Positions 23,690 through 35,496 of a stretch of DNA of 64,000 nucleotides are shown one piece after another (positions within the stretch are counted from its first letter, which is position 1; the number at the start of each line of letters is the position of its first letter). Source of the DNA: Episyrphus balteatus (lineage: Eukaryota; Arthropoda; Insecta; Diptera; Syrphidae); assembly GCF_945859705.1 (NCBI RefSeq), contig NC_079136.1:126515027-126579026 (forward strand), in the 5' to 3' direction. Position numbers and translations under genes: made by a program. Below the pieces are notes generated by a model. The model did no database searches. It worked only from the letters and a program-made list of their open reading frames with translations, and had not been told where the DNA came from.

Positions 23690-24460
23690 TTTTTGTATAC
23701 CAGATACCAGTAACTGTAGAAATGTACTAGTTTCAGTTGTGATTTACCAATTTTGCAATTATTATTATTAGCTGCGATTTTTCATTTATTAGTTTCGTTC
23801 GGCTACGATTTTTGCAGCGTTTTCCTATATTCAGCTGCGATTTCTCACATTCAAATGCATTTGACTAGTTTAGCTGAATTACATTCAGCACTTTCGCAAT
23901 TATTTGAGCTATAGTTGAATGGTTTTTATTTATCAGTTTTAGCTACAGGTTATCAAATTCAGCTGCGGCTTACTAGTCTCATCTGTGATATTTTATTTCG
24001 TTATGATTTCAGCTGTAGTTAGCCATTCCCACCAATTATTTATTAGCTTTGCAGTTCACCAGTTTTTCTATTATTTCAGCTGTAATTCACTAGTTACTGG
24101 AAAGCATTTATTATCTTCGGCTATGATTTATCAGTTTAAGTGTTGGATTTCAACATTCAGCTACGGTTTACTACTTCCAGCTGTAATTCAGCAGTTTTGT
24201 TATCATTTCAGCTGTAATTTAACAGTAGAGGCAAGCATTTATTAGCCTAGGCTGTGATTTATAAGCTTAAGGTACGGTTTCTCACATTCAGCTGCGGCTT
24301 ACTAGATTCAGCTGCTATTATTTCAACTGTGATTTACCAGTTCCGTCAAATATTTATTAGCTGTGGCTGTGGTTTATCAGTTACAGCTGCGGATTCACAC
24401 ATTCAGCTACACCTTAGTAGTTTCATCTGTGATTTAAAAATTTTGTGAAGAAATTTGTAG
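23690..24460 (-). repeat. AGCTGAAT satellite, inverted block
   Basis: On the minus strand this reads as GCAGCTGAATGTG / CAGCTGAAAT / GTAGCTGAATGT monomers, matching the family at 16660-17840 in the opposite direction. It is more diverged, and no 446-bp unit is visible. The TGGCGCCCAACG box follows in the same relative position (minus strand, 24485-24496). Confidence 0.8.
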
Positions 24461-24484
24461 CTAAATAAACAATGTCATGTTTCA

Positions 24485-24496
24485 CGTTGGGCGCCA
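24485..24496 (-). repeat. TGGCGCCCAACG box, inverted
   Basis: The plus strand reads CGTTGGGCGCCA; the minus-strand copy extends to TGGCGCCCAACGTG and is preceded by AAAAA as elsewhere. It is the only clear inverted copy and stands upstream of the inverted AGCTGAAT block, as box 16604 stands before the direct block. Confidence 0.85.
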
Positions 24497-24499
24497 TTT

Positions 24500-24991
24500 T
24501 TGTGAGAAAAACATGCTTCCAAAAATGGAATCACATTCATTATTTTGAATCTCCTCAAGGGTCTGAGTCCCAATTAGTGGATTCTAGTAGCCATAAGATT
24601 AAGCTAATTCACGACTTTCTACGAAAACATATTCAATTTACACATACAGTGGTTTTTAAATCATGTATCGAACTGGAAAATCTGTACAATTCATGTAAGA
24701 CTGAAAATTCCAATTAAAGTGCTAACTGGTTCCTACAAAACACTCAACATAAAGGTTTCCCAAACAAAAATAACACAAAGCATAAAAATCTCATTAAATT
24801 AATTTGATTTTTTTTTTAATATTTTTGTAGGTATATCTTAATTAAAATAGTTAATCTAAAACAAATCCCATAACTCACATAACCCACATAATTGTATGCA
24901 TAAATTAATAAATTTACATATTCAATCCTTGAGTTGCCTCTTAAAAATCTATTTTAACTTTGCCAAATGACAAAGTTAGGTACCTTTTTTT

Positions 24992-25038
<47 letters not shown>

Positions 25039-25870
25039 TTTTTTCCTCTCTTGTGTGAATTTTTTTTTTTTTTTTTTGAAATTAAAAAAAAAAAACTAAG
25101 CTCAGCAATTCATAAAATTGAGCTATAGACACATATCCCTGCACATATTTTTAAATGAAAAAAAAACCTTATCTAAATCTGCATACTCTCACCACACCAC
25201 ACACGGTGAAATAAATTTGCTTCCTTAATACAAATTGGCATTGTTACCTACCACAAATCTTCTTCATTAAAAATGAGAAAGAACGAACCAACAAAAAAAA
25301 AAAAACTGACGAAAAAAAAAAGTTCAAAAAGTTAAATGCTTAGCATAGCATTACCAGAAATGATTCTGTGTGCCCTTATTTCCCATCTGAATATGACATT
25401 TTTTTCTTTCTTTCTTCATTTTCATTTTATTTTTGCTTGCTTCCTTCCATTTATGTAAAATACACTCACATCACTTTTATTCACGTGAATCTGACAAAAA
25501 AAAAAACACACACCTTACTTCTTTCACATCATACCTACCTATACCTACTTTGGGCTGGGGGAAGAGTAAAGACAAATTATTCTCCCTCTGTGTGCTGTAA
25601 AGGTATGAGGAGATTGGGACAGAAAAAAATCTGAATATCAATTCCCACACAGGTTGGAGTTTGGACTCCTGCTCGTTTCACCGCGTCCTATGGGTTTTAA
25701 TGTTTTGCCTTGCACACCTCCGACAAAAGACAACAACAAATACTAAAAAAAAACAAAATCGATATTCCATTCGATTTCTCTAACCCTCCCGCCCAACCAA
25801 TCCTTCATCACCCTATAATAATTGTTCAACTCGATGTGTGGGAAATTTTACCATGTAGAAAGGTGAGATA
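24500..25870. other. Non-coding DNA with a long A tract
   Basis: An A run of about 39 bases at about 24993-25031 and neighbouring T runs. Nothing else recognised. Confidence 0.5.
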
Positions 25871-25874
25871 TTGT

Positions 25875-26830
25875 CATTTAACAATCAAAACTGGATATCT
25901 GCAATTTCGCATGCTTCTGGAAAGAGATTTCTTACTTTTTGTTGATGAGTGTAGTGTGCTTGATGCTCAAGGGTCCTAAGTTATGGTTGCTTCAATTCAG
26001 ATCGATTGACAGTTTAATATTTCCAGATCCCTATCTGCAATTTTGCAAGCTTCACAAAGTAGATGTTGAACCTACTTGAAGGTGGTGCATTACGTTTGGT
26101 GTGCAAGGGTCCTAAGTAGTGGCTTTTTTAGACCCGAACAGTTGTCAGTTTACTGTATCTATTTTAATATCTTCAAATTTGCAAAGCTCTAGAAGAATTT
26201 TACAAATTTTCTTGTGATGGGTGAATTGCGATTAATGCTCTGGGGTCCTAATTTACAGTATCTTCATATAAATTGATATTGGAATTTTAATGTTTCCAAT
26301 TTCATGTCTGCAACTTCGCTAGTCTCTCGAAGGAGATTGGTTACTTTCTTTTGATGGATCCATTGCACTTGATGCTCTAGGGTCCTAAGTAGTAGTTGCT
26401 TCAATCCAGATCGATTGGTAATTTACTATTTCCAATTCCATATCTTCCACTACACAAGCTTCTCGAAGGAGATTAGTCACTTTCTGTTGATGAGTGCAGG
26501 GTGCTTGTAGCTCAAGGGTCCCAAGAAATACTTTCTTCAAATCAAACCGATTGGCAGTTCACTGGTTCCAATTTCATATCGGCAATTTCAAGCAAGCTTC
26601 TAGACTGGTGACTTCTTTTTGATGAACACATTACACTCTAGGGTCCTAAGTAATAGTTGCTTCAAACCAGATAAATCGGCAGTTAAATGTTTCCAATTCA
26701 TTCATATTTGCATTTTCATAAGCTACTCCAACTAGATTGGTTATTTTCTTTTGATGGGTGCATTGGCTTTATGCTCATTATGATCAAGGGGTCCTAAGTA
26801 TTAGTTTCTTCAAACCTGACTGATTGATAA
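25875..26830 (+). repeat. Tandem 136-bp repeat marked by GGGTCCTAAG
   Basis: GGGTCCTAA (or one-base variants) starts at 25971, 26107, 26243, 26380, 26516, 26641 and 26789, i.e. spacing 136, 136, 137, 136, 125 and 148 bp. Each unit also carries GCTTCAA..CAGAT.GATTGGCAG, CCAATTCATATCTGCAATTTC-like and TTTGATG words. Copies are diverged to roughly three quarters identity by eye, yet the period is nearly constant. Family unknown. Confidence 0.88.
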
Positions 26831-26836
26831 ATGACT

Positions 26837-26871
26837 GATTCCAGTGGAATATCTATAATTCCACTGGAATC
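26837..26871. repeat. Perfect 14-bp hairpin at the end of the 136-bp array
   Basis: GATTCCAGTGGAAT (26837-26850), a 7-base loop, then its exact inverse ATTCCACTGGAATC (26858-26871). It lies where the next 136-bp unit would begin and may have arisen from template switching there. Confidence 0.75.
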
Positions 26872-26899
26872 AAGAACTAGATTGTATTGCGTTTGATGC

Positions 26900-28500
26900 C
26901 CTTGATAATAATAAAACAGCATCCATCGAACCACTTTTATGACTTCTGCAGCTAATTTGATACAAGCTAAAGCTTCGAAGGGCTACTCTGATATTAGCTG
27001 AATCAAACGAAAATCGTTATCTGCTCTTTGTTTTGCCGAAGAGGTCATTATTTTAATCAAATATTATCATGCAAACCTTTAGAACTTGGTTCTCCGACAT
27101 GATATTTATTTTTTTTTTCGGCTCAATTCCTTATTTTAACTGTGGAATCTAGCCGTGATGTGGATCTTGTCTTTCCCTAATCCCTAACAACAAATGCACC
27201 TTTAAACACCTTTTTTTTCTGACAAACTATACAATCTAAATCTTATATATTCGAGTCACCTGGGGTGACAAAGCTATTGAAATCAAAAACCTTTTTAGTC
27301 TATCTAGTTTCACTTTAGTGAAGTGATGATAATTTTTTTTGAATACGTTCCACAAATTCCACAGGCTATAATTAATTTTCCATTTCACTTCTCTAGTAGT
27401 TTATAAATGAATTGTTTAATCGCAAGTTTGAAGTTCTCAAACCCAACGCGAGGGTCAAAAAACTCTCATTTTGATTGTCAATTCGCAATATTTCTTTGTT
27501 GCATGAAATATCAAGACAAACACCCAAAAATGCTCAAATACTTGATTTTTACTGTTTTCTGATGCAATATGTTTGTTGGAAATAAACAAAAATAGGCCTA
27601 TATAGAGACCTAGAGTGTGAGGAAGTTGTGTCCTATTTGTTAGGAAGTAGGAAAGAGAGAGAGTGTGTGTAGATGATATCAAATAGCTAAAAATGGAATC
27701 ACTCTGCAGCAGGAGCAACACAGCAGCTCTGTGGCAGCAGTTGGTAGCTTTGAATCTATAACAAGGACTACTTAGTGTAATGCCTTTTTCTCGCACACAT
27801 CATCCAACATTCAGTATCACCATGTGTGTTGTTGTTGTTGTTGTTTTTGTGTTGTAGCTGTTGAAGGCCCACATAAGCTTTCTATTTTTTTTTTATGTTT
27901 TACTTGTTTTTTTTTTTTTTTGCTCTCCATCATGGATATAATCGTTCTACATGGGAGTCAGCTTGTTAGGACGATACTACCAAGAGTAAGAGTTACGAAT
28001 ATTTTCCAGCCTTGAATGCTACCAGATGTTGCACCACACTCATAGATATAGATAGAAATGGATACACATCATCAAAAAAAAAAAAAAATATTATTCCACA
28101 TATATTCCCTCCTCAATTTAAGCCTCTTTGTACGCTCAGAATCACACACGTGTAAATAAGAATGAAAGCAACATTCTATACTTGGGTGTTTTTCATATTT
28201 TATTTTTTTGTTTTTTCTTTCCTTTTGTTTTTTTTTTATCTGTTACTGAATATTCATATAATAGCCCATAATCTTCTATTTCTGTTTTTATTTCAGGTTA
28301 AAAATTTAAGTATAATTTATCCTTCTAATTAAATTCATAAGAAGACACGTGTGCAGCAATCAGGTAAGCATAGGGTCATGTCTCGTGTGTGCCTCCAAGG
28401 TGAACAAAAAAAAAATTATGATCCACATGTTTCCACTTTGCTATATTTGGTTTTGATGATTAAGGGTTTTCGGATGAATATCCTTGTGAAAATTTGTTTT
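26900..28500. other. Non-coding DNA
   Basis: No gene seen. Contains one early TGTGGAACGTATT copy (minus, 27342-27354), GA patch at about 27653-27662, TTG run at about 27827-27845, and a plausible splice-flanked segment at 28296-28363 discussed as a finding. Confidence 0.5.
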
Positions 28501-28519
28501 TGTATTAAATTTTGAGAGA

Positions 28520-29795
28520 ATTTAGTATGTTCCACACATTCCACATTTTCAATATTGGTATTAAAGCTATTTTTCCCTCCAGTTCAGATGATCACAACAT
28601 CAATTAATGTGTTCTTTAACGTTGTGGAACGTGTTCATTTAAATTTCATCAATATTAATTTCATTTGACTTACGTTCCACATCTTCTGTGTGAAAACCAC
28701 AAATAGGTATATAATAAATTCACACGAGGAAACAGTTTTGGAACCTGTTTTTTACCATGACATTAAATTCATTTTAAATTAAATTCCAACTCCAAATTCT
28801 ATCTAGAAGTGTCTCCTAGAATCTTTGGAATGTAATTTTCACTTCGACTGGGTAATAAAGTTATCAAAAACAGTCAATGAAAAGTTTTAAAACTTTCAAC
28901 GCCCAGGCATATACAAATTGTTACATTGTGGAACGTATTGATTGACATAACGTAAAACTCAATTGCATTTCTTTTTTCGATGGAATTTTTTTTTTAACTT
29001 CGACTTTTAATAAAATTATAGTTCAAGAGAAAAAAAATTTTAAAATTTGGCGTGAAAAATATGTGGAATGTAATCAAAAACAAATATTTCGCAAAACCAT
29101 TACGTTCCACACTGTGATCCTATGCTAAAAAGTAAAAACAAAAATAAATTTTAAAAATTGTGGAACTTATTTATTTTTTTCAGAAAAAAATTTATACAAT
29201 ATCGAGTTTTGATGTGTACTTTTTTAAGATCCAATGAAAATGAAATTTCTTGAGAAAAATATCGAATTTAAATTTCGAATTTTGCAATCCACAGTTTTCC
29301 ACATTCAAAAATACTGAATTTTCAATTTCAAAGCTATCCAAATTCCATCTAAACTTTTCCCGAAATGATTGTTTGCAGCAAGGTTGACATAAAAAAATTG
29401 TGGAACGTATTTAAATGCATTGTCTGTTCACTTAATAAAAATAAAAAAATAAAAACTTTTTCAAAATCGTGCGTAAAATTTACAAAACTACGTTATACAA
29501 CTTCTACTTAAATTATATTCCCTGATTTATAGTTTTCTTTCTTAACCTATTAAACAAATCTTTTGTGATTTTTTGTACTCAGATTGAAAACTTAATGTGA
29601 ATAAAAATTGTGGAACGTATTAATTGGACGTTTTCTTCCCTTGTGGAACTACATATTTTTAAATTAATTAAAGTCATGTTCCAGAAAAAATGTGGAACGT
29701 ATTCATTTTCCATTTCACTCATTCGTCCCTTTTGTTTAAACATTGAGAATAGATACAAAAAACTTGAAAAATCTTTTGTGGAACGTATCTTTTTT
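28520..29795. repeat. Local array of the word TGTGGAACGTATT
   Basis: The word or close variants occur on the plus strand near 28623, 28927, 29062, 29159, 29399, 29609, 29642, 29690 and 29777, and on the minus strand near 28672 and 29101. Often preceded by AAAATT. Spacing is irregular (33-300 bp), and the surrounding A/T-rich sequence shows little other similarity. A one-strand bias is present, with inverted exceptions. Confidence 0.7.
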
Positions 29796-29849
29796 CCTTC
29801 TTTTAACTCAACAATAGAAAATAATTACCCTGCACCATTTTAACAAGGT

Positions 29850-30895
29850 AAGTCCTATAATAGTCGTCCCTATTTTGTTGCTTCAAAAATAGGTAGATAG
29901 TAGATAGAATAAAGAACTCTTGATAGGGTTGGTGGTTGGAATATTATAAAACAGATATTGGATAATAAATTTAATCAATTCACGTTCAACCACACGTATA
30001 CTAAAATACGTTCGTATCTATAAAAAGCTATACCTACATAAAGTGGTTGGTGTTAAATAATTTACCGGCTATAGTGCAAATCAGGACATGGAGGATGCTT
30101 ATCGATAAATCCTATATATTGTTTCCATCAGAGAAGAATATAAGAGGCTAAAAGGTGTTTTGTGCGGGAGGATGTAGAGGGGGATGATGTTGTTTGGTTT
30201 GAAGTTTGTATACTAGATATGGGATGTATCGGTCAGATGTGCAATCGTATTTCCGCATGAATAGGATAAAATCGACGTTCTTCGTTGTTGTCGTCGTCGT
30301 CCTCGGTCCACCCTACCTATTTTATCAACGGACGTTGTCCTTGTTTGGGCGATTCGATTTACAGTATTTCACGGTTAACGAACACTAAGTGACTCTGTTT
30401 TGGCCTAAAGTGGACAGAAGAGACAGTGACTATATAAAGTTTGGATGAGTGTGTGTCTGTGTATATGCGGTGTGTGGTGTAGTTCAATGAAAACAGTTTA
30501 CCTATAAACAAAAAAAAAAAAAAATAGTAAATGCAAACAGCGACGTTGGTCGGCGGTCAATTGGCTGTCAAACGTGAATGGATTTTTTTTTCGTTTCGTT
30601 TCAATTTTATTATTGTTGTTGTTATCTTTAGAGATATTGGGGGGTTTTACGTAATGCAATTATTTTAAGCCTTATCTAATTCCAGGAGGAATTACCAAAT
30701 GATTTGCTGTGCTCATGAATAATCAATTTTGTTTCAATACTCGGAATGAATTATTTAAAAGGTATGCATATAATAGTCAAGGAGTTTTATTTTGATTCTA
30801 GGATCTTTCGCTCTTAATTTCATAGGGAATTTGAATTTTCTTTTAAGACTTTCTTGCCACTTTAAACTTTTGAATTTTGTGTTAAGAAAAAAATG
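29850..30895. other. Non-coding DNA
   Basis: A GTCGTC patch at about 30286-30302 and TG-rich DNA at 30440-30480. No gene recognised. Confidence 0.5.
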
Positions 30896-30900
30896 ATTTA

Positions 30901-31735
30901 GACCAGTTTATACCAATAAGTGTTCTACAAAGTCTATAAAAATATTTGTAGATAGTAATATTCTTCAATATTTTCTAGGACATATATAAAATTTGTGGAG
31001 ATTTCACAATTTTTATACAAAAGGAATAGAATTTTGTTTATTATACCAGTGAGGTAGACTTTTAAACTACAAGCTACCGATTGAGAAGTCAAATATTTTG
31101 CTTCGAAAATACACGGGATATAACATTGCCCACTAAAAGCGCCATGAGTTAGTATTTTTCTACATTGGTACGCAAATTAGACCAGTTTATACCAATAAGT
31201 GGAGAGATGTAACGAATTATTTTTTAAAAAAATATTCGATATTTGAAAAATACACTAGAAATAAATGCAATTCTAATACTTTTGATTTGAAGTCAAAATA
31301 TTTTGTTATTTTATACCAATTATATTGGTAGTAATATTATTTTGAACTTAAAGATTTTGAAAAGTTGAACACATTATTTTTTGGAAAGTTTATACCAATT
31401 TATCAATTAGTAAATAATTGTGCAGCTTAATATTTGTTGTCTTATTTATTTTGTAGGCAACTTTATACGAAAAAACTAAAAAAAAAAAAAACTGAGCAAT
31501 TTCGATATAATTTGAAAGTCGTTAAAATTTTCTTTTTATAATAATCAGATATGGATTTCAAAATGAACACTTCTTGCCAATTCAGAAAATTTATTTTGTA
31601 AAAATCTTAAAACTGTGACTTTTAAATTATTTCAAATATGCAATATGAAGAATACTACAAATGCTGTTAAAAAACAGAAAAAATGATATCTTTGGTAACA
31701 GTTTTTTATACCAGTTACATATATAAAAATAATTT
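30901..31735. repeat. Local array of the word ACCAGTTTATACCAAT, part 1
   Basis: The 20-mer accagtttataccaataagt is present exactly at 30902 and 31181. Shorter forms (TATACCAG, TTTATACCAATT, ATACCAGTTACAT) lie near 31044, 31311, 31388 and 31706. Spacers are not obviously alike. Confidence 0.65.
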
Positions 31736-32082
31736 TGAAAATTGTCTTAATAGACTCATATCTTAAAGAAGTCAACCGAAAAAAAAAAATATTTGCAGAC
31801 TTTCAATCATTTGTGACCTACCTAAAACAGTTTTTATGTTTTTTTTTTTGAAAAATTTTTCGCAATTTTTTTCCTTGACTCGATTTAATTTTTATTTTTG
31901 TATTATTGACTTTGTCTGAATAATTGATGATATTTTTTGGAGACAAGAAAACCCTACAAAACTTGATAATTCTCCACCCAAGTATTTTTTTTAGTTTTAC
32001 ACAAACGACATTTCAGCTTTTATTCAACTATTATTTCAGCTTCTATAAGGTCTAACTGAAGTTATATTTTAATTTAAGTTAA

Positions 32083-32667
32083 GGGGGGAAATCCCTCTGG
32101 ACGACGGGTTTTTTGGAAAACTGAAAGCATTTATTAAAATTTGGAAAAATACCTGATATTATTCATATCATGAAGTATTAACACAATTTTTTTGAAGTAA
32201 CAAAAAAAAAAATGGCGGCTCTAGTTGATGCCTCGCGTTTGCGCATTGCAATTCCCAGGTCCAGTAAATTATTTATAATTAAAGGAGAAATTGTTTTAAA
32301 TTAAATTACGTTCATATGCATTGCATGAACCTAAATTTAGCAAAAAAAGTGTAAAATAAAAATTAAGAGACCAAAAAAACGAAAAAACACAATGTTTTTT
32401 TATAAACAAATTGTTAAAAGATAGCTTTATTAGTTTTTGAGTTACTTTGCGCGGAAAAAAACGTGTTTCGAGAAAAATGCGTTTAAAGTTTTCGTTTTTG
32501 TACTGTGGTAGGCACGGAACGGATGGATTTCGGGACTATCTGGGGTCTTTTGAGGCTTCATTCAAGGCTTAAACCAATAAAATTGTTTCTTCGGTTGATA
32601 AATGAATTTTTTAGGGAAAAAAATTAATAATGCAAAATTAAAAAAAATTCCAGAGGGTTTTCCCCCC
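32083..32667. mobile_element. Non-autonomous DNA transposon (MITE) with TTAA target duplication
   Basis: 585 bp between two TTAA tetramers (32079-32082 and 32668-32671). Terminal inverted repeats GGGGGGAAATCCCTCTGGA (left) and GGGGGGAAAACCCTCTGGA (right, inverted) differ at one of 19 positions. TTAA duplication is typical of piggyBac-type transposases, though the usual CCC start of piggyBac is here GGG. No ORF, so it was mobilised in trans. The interior contains ATGGCGGCTC and a GCGCGG-containing block. Confidence 0.85.
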
Positions 32668-32671
32668 TTAA

Positions 32672-35490
32672 GCTTCTAAAAGTCTTTAAGTCTTAAAAAA
32701 GAACAACGTTAAAAAAGTTTGAGTTCTTATGAAATTGTTCTTAAGAAGCTCTAACATTTGACATATTCCAAGTTTCACAATGAAATAATTCTATTTTTGA
32801 AACTTTTCATTAAGAAAACTTGATTTTCGAAACCTCTAAACTAAATCTCGTATTTAATGTTTGCATTTTGAAATTCTACTTTTTGCAAATTCGCAACTTA
32901 ATAATTTGTGTGAATATTAATGATTTTCGTTTTTTTTTTTTGCAATTGCGCACAATTATTTCCAATAATGTGCAAACAATAAATTTCTTTCATCTGCGAG
33001 ATTGCAAAAAGCTGCATTTAAAAATTGAAAAATAAGAAATACAAAATTAGTTATTTGTACGGTTGCGAAAAACAATTTCAATTGCAATAATGAAAAGTAT
33101 ACTTCTGTTTATTCTAACTCAAAGCTCTTATTTAAAGCATTGAAAAAACTTCAGTTCAATAGATTTTAATTGAATATTTTAACTTTTCTTTATATCATTA
33201 AAGCCACAAGATTGCAAAAGTTCTTCTAAAAACCGATTCAATGATTCATGAAAGTAAATTAAAATTTAAAAGCTTACTTTCCAAGCTAATCCTTTGAGTT
33301 TGCTTAACAAAATGTAAGCCAATTAAACCAATTTCAAAATATCATCCTCATGGCGGCTCTTTTATTGTATTATTATTTAATAATGCATAATCAATTTCTA
33401 GGCAAAATAAAAAGATAGGAAATAGCTCAACCGGGATTAAAGTCTTCAATTGGCAAGATTTGAAATCCAATCAAAATATATAATAAAATTAAATCCAAAC
33501 AAATCGCGTATTTATTTTTATTTTCTTGTATTATTTTTTTTTTTGCTATTTTACTATCCTTGCAATTATCATCGTCCAAGAAAATCCAGGCAATTCAGAG
33601 AAGAACGAATTCAACATTCAACATTATCCGCAACATCACCGTTGGCAATCATTCATCATCATCATGCTCAAATAAGAAGGACATTCCTTAAGTAATTTAA
33701 TTCCCAGTGCAGATGTGCCCGCTTTTGTATGAAATAACAAAACTCTCCCCCCCCCCCTCCTCTTCTTCACCTCGTCACGCTTATTTTCATTCATTCTCTT
33801 TTAAGCCAAAGGGATGTTATACATTTTTTTTTCTTTTTAATTTCGCAATGTAAACCCATGATATATAATATAAGGGCGCGAAAGCTTATTTCGAGGCTAT
33901 TTGTTGTGTCTCTTTTGGAAAGACGACCGACGATGACGACGTTGACGTTGACGACGACGACGAGAACAGGAAGTACACGATGATGACGACAATGGCGTCG
34001 CGAAATTCAACGACATCGTCGTCGTCGTCATCACGCCCGCCATCTTCTTGCTGGTTTTAGTGCAAAGGATTACCATATCCTTCCATTAAAGTCATAATAA
34101 TCAAACTCGTTAACATTATTCTGCACTTTGACTCTCTCTCTCTGCTACCCAAGTACGTATTATTTGGCGCAATGATGTGAGACTTTATACCCATTACAAG
34201 TCAAGTATTCCAAAACGAGGAAATGGGGTATATTAAAGAACCCACTTGGGTAGCCTATCAATTTTCATTATTCGCCAGAATCGAGGTAGAAATAATTTTT
34301 TTTTTTTTTAATCCCCCATTAGGTGGTTTACTCTGTACCCTACCCTATAATTATGTACGTGCCCGTCACGCATGAAAATTACTTAAAAATTTTGACGCCT
34401 TAACATAGATTCTTAGCTTTTCTGAGCATTCTCATTAAAAAAAAAAAAAAAACAGGAAGTTGTTAAAAAAAAACATGTTTCCAATTTTCTTAGAGAAACA
34501 TCCCACTTCTGAGATTTTGTAACAAATTTTTTTTTTTTTTTAAATAAATTAACTCCTGACCATCAAAATAATCATACACCCTCCTTTTGAAAGGAAAATT
34601 AAGAAAAGGAAAAATAAACACAGCAAGAATACAATCAAGGAACGAGAAACAAGGATTTGAAAAAGTAACACACAAAAACCTCACATATTTGTTTTCTGTT
34701 TTTTTTTTTTTTTTTTTTTTTTTCAAATATGTTTTCACATTGATTGAGAAATGTTTTTAGTTTTTTTTTATATATATAAATATCTTGTTCTTCTCTGGGA
34801 GAATATTGTACATTTTTTCCCATGAGGAAAAAGTTGTTTAAACTTTATTTTCCCTCTTCAATTTCCAGACGTTTCTTTACCTCGAGGTTAGAATGAAAAA
34901 AAAAAAAAAAATAAAAATAAAAAAGACAAATATGAAAAATGGTGTGAGTTTTTATTTTATTTTGTATCTTTTTTTTTCTGCTCTGTATTTTGTCTCTCAT
35001 TTTTTGATGAATGGATCACTTTAACAAAACAAAAAAAAATTAAAAAAAAAAAAGAATGTTGAAGTGTTTTCATTTTTTTTTTTTCATTTTTTTTTTTTGA
35101 AAGTTTATCGAAATAAATTGTCATGAAATAGTTTCGTATAGGTGAGTTTTGTACCTTTTTTTTCATTTCATTTTTCACTGCCAACAATATTGTTGTGGAT
35201 TTTATTTTTCCTATAAAAGTATAGTATTTATATTTGTTTTTGCTTTTATAACCAACGTCATGTGAACGAAATTTATGGTTTTATCTTTTTGTCCTGTTAT
35301 ATTAATGGTTGTGGTTGTCTGTGACAATCATATCCCTGGAGGAGTTTTTTTTTTGTTCCAGTTGTATTTGTTGTTAGTGTTTTTTTTATGTGTGTTAAGA
35401 ACTAGTCATGTGGAAAGTAATAAAATTGCTCTAAAATAACAAGTAGATAAATATTGGTTTTGAAAATTTGCTATTTTTGTCGAGTGTTAC
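32672..35490. other. Non-coding DNA with GAC/GTC trinucleotide block
   Basis: At 33925-34032 GACGAC/GTTGACG repeats face TCGTCGTCGTC repeats, giving a potential long hairpin. Numerous A/T runs (34690-34725, 35037-35100). No gene seen. Confidence 0.5.
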
Positions 35491-35496
35491 ACTCCA

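Noticed and set aside
25710..25979. 89-codon ORF ending DECSVLDAQGS
   Set aside because: Its second half is the first unit of the 136-bp tandem repeat; other units do not keep the frame.
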